The notes beneath the pieces are model-generated. The model did no database searches. It saw only the letters and a list, made by a program, of their open reading frames with translations, and was not told where the DNA came from. Positions 61,326 to 64,000 of a stretch of DNA of 64,000 bases are shown piece by piece. Position 1 is the stretch's first letter. Each line of letters begins with the position of its first letter. This stretch comes from Cymbidium sinense (taxonomy: Eukaryota > Streptophyta > Magnoliopsida > Asparagales > Orchidaceae). Made by a program: the position numbers and the translations under genes. The stretch spans positions 212,034,982 through 212,098,981 of the forward strand of contig CM038215.1 in the NCBI GenBank assembly GCA_021442155.1. The letters are read 5' to 3'.

Positions 61326-62739
61326 TTTTAATTTGGAGTCATAGGGATACCACACAAATTTTAGAGGGGTACTTATCGAAGTCATGTATGACATTAAGGT
61401 ATGATGTACCATCTCGGAAGATGGAAATATCACCCTACAATGAACCTAATCACCTAATAAGGACTCCTAAAGTAGATGAGTCTACATATATACCAGAGAT
61501 CTTTCCCTTACTTTGCATGGAGAAGTAAAGCAGGGTTTATTTTATGCCAAGTTTTTTAATTCCCTATGGAAGCAAGCTTTCATAGTTAATTATCATAGGA
61601 AACTAGAATTTCCTAAGAACACTCTCGATTAAAGTAGTCAATAAGTACCCCCAAAGATTTCAAAGCTAGATTATCAAAGGATTAGGTATTTATGGAAATC
61701 AAATGGGAGAGTTTAAATAGGAAGACTTATTTACAGATTCTGAAGGAGGATAAGTAGGGAGCACACATGATACTAGGAAGCTTAGTGAGTGCTCCAGTCT
61801 ATGCTATAGTAAGGCTTTATGTATTTGAAAGAGAGAATTTACTTTTTGTTTAAGTTATAATCTTATTAGAATGCTGGAGTTTATAATCCATCGACACAAG
61901 ATTGTGAAAATTTGTAAGAGGTGAGGACTTATACTTATAGCCTGAAAAAATAAGTCACCTCAAAACTTAAATCTAAGATGCTTCAGTACAAGATAAAAGC
62001 ATGAACTAATTCTAATCAAAAAAATTAGACGTAATGGTTTTCCTTCGTAAGAGAGGATAGACCCATCCCACTAATGCATTACACACAGGTGGCCAAAAGC
62101 TAACACCTCTTATACTTTAAAATCATGTTGGCAGGTCATATGTAGATGCAAGATAGCTAGGCTGTTATTTGATTAGGAAGAAAGATAGAGTCCTAAACTC
62201 ATTCCTTAAGAGACTAGACCATGATTGGTATAAAACATGACTTATACTAATGCAAAAATTTATCATCTTTTACACCATTTTGATACATACATTTTGTACT
62301 AAGATTGGGACAATTATGCATATATGCATGATGAAATAAATTTATGGGCTAAATTAGTGGGAGGAGGTATTCTCCACTACAAGGGATTGCCCTCAAAGGT
62401 CAAGCATATCCCTTATCCTACAAGAATAGAGAGTCTCCCTATTTAATAGTGACATAAGATGATATGCATGATGTGATAACATACAACATCCATTAAGGGG
62501 TTGCTAAATCTTTTATTTATCTTGATTATGAACCTAAGATTTAAAGTGAGATTTTGAGTTGTATTAAAATTTAGTTATGAGTTATTTAGTGAGAATAAAA
62601 ATTTAATTTTATCTTAAAGAGCCTACCGCATCCAAGCCACACATCAAATCATCACACTTTCAAAACCTATAAAAAGTATGTCATTTCTATTGCACAATAT
62701 AAACACAATAATCAAACATATAAATTTTGTAAAATAATA
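61326..62739. other. AT-rich intergenic DNA
   Basis: No coding recognised and no repeats beyond short words. It may include the decayed remainder of the Gypsy element, but I see no LTR, RT or integrase. Confidence 0.45.
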
Positions 62740-63974
62740 AGAGACCGATCGGTATGCTCGATCGACCTCCATAGGGCGGTTGTGGCGGGGCTTGATTTTG
62801 CAAGGCTAAAATCACTACCATCAACTCCTCTACCCTTCTCTCCATCCTATCAATTTGGTCATCTTTAAGCTTGATTTGAAGGAGGAATTATATTGAGTCC
62901 AATGCCTCACCTTCCTCAACTACAACACCATCCTGGCTAGGCTGCTTCCTATGCAAGGATCATCAGGTATCTACCATGTGAATTTCTATAATATCATCTA
63001 ATAGGTCATCCTCATCGGCGTTAAAATCAACCATACCTTCCTCTTGGTTGGACTGATCATCCCATACTATATGCCTCATCGTAGCATGATAGTCCTCCAA
63101 AATCTCATCCAAAGATCTATCATCCACACCGGTCCTACTAGAACATAGGCTGAATGGTGACTCCCAACTAGACTGATCTTTGAAGAGTGCACTGAATGTT
63201 CTGGACAGGGGGAGTGCTTTCTCTAACTAACTCAATAATCATATGAATCACCTTCATCTCTTTCTTTCTTCTCCTCCAACTATGCTGGTGGAGTGACCAC
63301 GATACTCTTGGGCCACCACTCCTTCCTCTCCACTGTTGGGATGGAAGGTCAGTGAGCTTCGACCTCATCTCAGCAGTAGATAGAAAAGTGTGGATTGCGT
63401 GTATCACCAAGGGGGATGCTCTCTCTCTCTCTCCATATGTGGACTTATGGAACTTGATAGGGACTTCAGATGGTGGAACATTAATGGGTGACAGTGATCG
63501 GTAAGTGGAGCAGTGTAATGGGGGTGACTCAGACTGTCTCTCCATCGAAGATATCCTCCTATGGCTAGAATCGGTGAGTACAATCATGTTTGATTGATCG
63601 TCCCTATCAGCATGTCGATCAGAATGATCAATTCAAAGCGAGGCTATCAACTGCCTCGTGAACCTTCTCTTATCCACCCTCCTTGCTTGGGCTATGACTT
63701 TGGCCTCTATGGCCCTTTCCCTATGGATATGATCCGTAACACTCCTTGGCATCACACGTCTCAAGTTATGCAAGGCAGCAGACTTCGAGCATCTGTGGGC
63801 TATCCCAACTCTCTTGAGCACATATTGTTGACTAGTATAAGGCCTCCTCCTCTCCCTAACTGGTGTATCATACTTTGTAGATTGTGGGGGTGATGCAATA
63901 ATCTTCCTAACATCCTCCTCTCCCTCTGCAACTGAAAGGGGGTGGAACTTATAGCCACTAAGAAGGGAGAGGTC
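62740..63974 (-). pseudogene. broken coding-like region of unknown family
   Basis: GC content rises here. On the minus strand one frame is open from 63974 to 63168 apart from a single TGA at 63633-63635 (CGA to TGA would explain it). It includes YVLKRVGIAHRCSK, an Arg-rich stretch and SPINVPPSEVPIKFHKSTYG. Shifting one frame, 63.2-62.96 kb continues with an acidic region (DDRSLDEILEDYHATM, DFNADEDDLLDDIIEIHM). Farther on, at 62.8-62.9 kb, a helical stretch reads DDQIDRMERRVEELM. I do not recognise a family. The basic, acidic and coiled-coil order and the breaks suggest a dead transposon-borne or host gene, cut by the window edge. Confidence 0.35.
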
Positions 63975-64000
63975 TCACGAGGGGATCCCTCCTCAGCTAC

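Overview
This window looks like nuclear DNA of a flowering plant. It is very AT-rich, has many (AT)n microsatellites, and carries plant-type transposons: RTE LINEs ending in (TTG)n, an L1 with a C-terminal RNase H, Ty3/Gypsy remnants, hAT elements and Harbinger-like elements. The one intact protein-coding gene has typical plant introns. I cannot resolve the lineage further from sequence alone. I see no bacterial, viral or organellar features and no CRISPR.

Layout. 1-3.9 kb: AT-rich intergenic DNA. 4.06-6.67 kb, minus strand: a complete nine-exon gene for the beta subunit of Rab geranylgeranyltransferase (315 codons, all splice phases consistent), with a partial tandem duplication of exon 4 in intron 3. 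7.3-9.1 and 11.4-12.7 kb: two 5'-truncated RTE LINEs. 13.08-14.93 kb: a solo LTR of Ty3/Gypsy type. 15.75-20.63 kb: a putative composite Harbinger-like element that encloses an L1-like 3' tail. 23.8-24.4 kb: a fifth, small RTE piece. 25.2-25.9 kb: a degenerate satellite-like array. 28.54-29.04 kb: a short hAT element with a perfect 8-bp target duplication. 30.35-33.14 kb: a nearly full-length dead RTE. 35.46-39.74 kb, minus strand: a full-length dead RTE with an 11-bp target duplication, itself invaded by a 268-bp MITE and a 1,008-bp hAT element. 41.0 kb, minus strand: a possible first exon of a second gene. 41.18-42.83 kb: a putative element with a striking CpG-rich core, sharing one terminus with the 15.75-20.63 kb element. 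46.4-46.8 kb: a foldback element. About 48.6-56.1 kb: a decayed but nearly full-length L1. 57.7-61.3 kb: a decayed Tat-like Gypsy gag/protease remnant with tandem arrays on both sides. 62.7-64.0 kb, minus strand: a GC-richer, broken coding-like stretch of unknown family.

The window is mostly a record of nested transposition around one housekeeping gene. The Rab GGTase beta subunit would pair with the alpha subunit and Rab escort protein to prenylate Rab GTPases. Nothing else appears to act with it locally. The least explained items are the paired Harbinger-like elements with CpG-rich interiors, the partial exon duplication, and the coding-like stretch at the right edge.
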